Shown here piece after piece: positions 5,302-5,800 of a stretch of DNA of 5,800 nucleotides. The translations under genes were made by a program, and so were the position numbers. Numbering within the stretch: the first letter of the stretch is position 1; each line of letters opens with the position of its first letter. Below the pieces are notes generated by a model. It was not told the origin of the DNA and did no database searches. It worked only from the letters and a program-made list of their open reading frames with translations. Source of the stretch: Coriobacteriales bacterium (GTDB taxonomy: Bacteria; Actinomycetota; Coriobacteriia; Coriobacteriales; UBA8131); assembly GCA_031267175.1 (NCBI GenBank), contig JAIRZP010000068.1:1-5800 (forward strand), read 5' to 3'.

Positions 5302-5800
5302 TCAGAAGATATCGATTATGACGTGATACACCTTCATACCCGCGTTGGGGTCGTAGTATGCGGTGTCTTCCGTAGCATCATTGTACGCAGTCAGGCTGGT
5401 CGTGTCCGGTATGCCGGAAACCCTGAAGGTGACAAGCACCAATTCCTTGCCGTTCGAAACTCCTTCGGGACCGCAATAGTACTCAAACCCGTCTGAACTC
5501 CAGGGTGTCGCGCCGTCGGGACCTACGATGGCCACACTCTCAGTAGGGCTGTTCCCCCCGTCGAGATGGGTCTGACCCAGCAGGTCTCTTATTGCCGTAT
5601 TGAAATTGGAGCTATCTGCCAACAATGGGCCAGCGGTCCAGTATCGGAAGTTTGTATGGCTATAGGTGCCATTACCGGTGGCAACATAGTCCTCGTCTAT
5701 GTTGCCCGCCGCGTATTCCAAGTCGAGAACGGTGCGCACGGCGACTATATAGTCGCGAGCGCGTGCCTCCCACTGCTTGTCCTCGGCCTTTGCAATGTAG
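5302..5800 (-). CDS. Partial protein, possibly a type IV pilin/pseudopilin-like protein (N-terminus beyond window)
   Basis: Only the C-terminal 166 residues or so are visible; the frame stays open to the right edge, so the GTG at 5739 is not the true start. The first visible residues read YIAKAEDKQWEARARDYIVA then VRTVLDLEYAAGN. This resembles the amphipathic part of the long N-terminal helix of type IV pilins and type II secretion pseudopilins, just after the membrane segment, followed by a small tyrosine- and glycine-rich globular domain. The prepilin cleavage site and GFTLIE-like helix that would prove this are outside the window. The C-terminal domain has one cysteine (in EYYCGPEG), so no intrachain disulfide loop of the pilin type, and ends in VYHVIIDIF. 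I do not recognise that domain. If the call is right the protein would be exported and assembled in a surface or periplasmic filament; an unrelated secreted protein remains possible. Confidence 0.55.
   Translation of the reverse strand, partial: YIAKAEDKQWEARARDYIVAVRTVLDLEYAAGNIDEDYVATGNGTYSHTNFRYWTAGPLLADSSNFNTAIRDLLGQTHLDGGNSPTESVAIVGPDGATPWSSDGFEYYCGPEGVSNGKELVLVTFRVSGIPDTTSLTAYNDATEDTAYYDPNAGMKVYHVIIDIF

Overview
The window looks like bacterial chromosome: GC-rich, densely coded, with Shine-Dalgarno sites ahead of most genes and dispersed palindromic repeats in the gaps. The gene set (ArsM-like methyltransferase, class V cysteine desulfurase, BioB-type radical SAM enzyme, DUF4491 membrane protein, NYN/LOTUS protein, pilin-like protein) and the repeat family would suit an anaerobic environmental lineage such as Dehalococcoidia (Chloroflexota). 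That placement is a guess: no rRNA or other marker gene is present.

Layout. Positions 1-257 hold no convincing gene but contain one repeat copy (133-202). A SAM-dependent methyltransferase of the arsenite methyltransferase family lies on the minus strand (258-1100). A 225-base divergent gap with a degenerate repeat copy (1133-1220) separates it from a plus-strand pair: a PLP-dependent cysteine desulfurase family protein (1326-2495) overlapping by 4 bases a BioB/HydE/PylB-type radical SAM protein (2492-3490). The 381-base gap that follows holds a complete palindromic repeat element (3541-3697). Next come a small three-helix membrane protein, DUF4491 (3872-4156), and a NYN-domain ribonuclease-like protein with two C-terminal OST-HTH/LOTUS repeats (4349-5275). 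A minus-strand gene that runs off the right edge (5302-5800) converges on the last one; its visible part resembles a type IV pilin or pseudopilin after the N-terminal helix.

How the genes may work together. The desulfurase and radical SAM genes are almost certainly co-translated, which suggests chalcogen transfer (S or possibly Se) supplied to a radical SAM reaction. The divergent methyltransferase could belong to the same physiology, but only by position. A 70-base repeat present at 133-202 and, inverted, at 3621-3690 (2 mismatches) brackets exactly these three genes. The DUF4491, NYN/LOTUS and pilin-like genes show no clear functional link to them or to each other.
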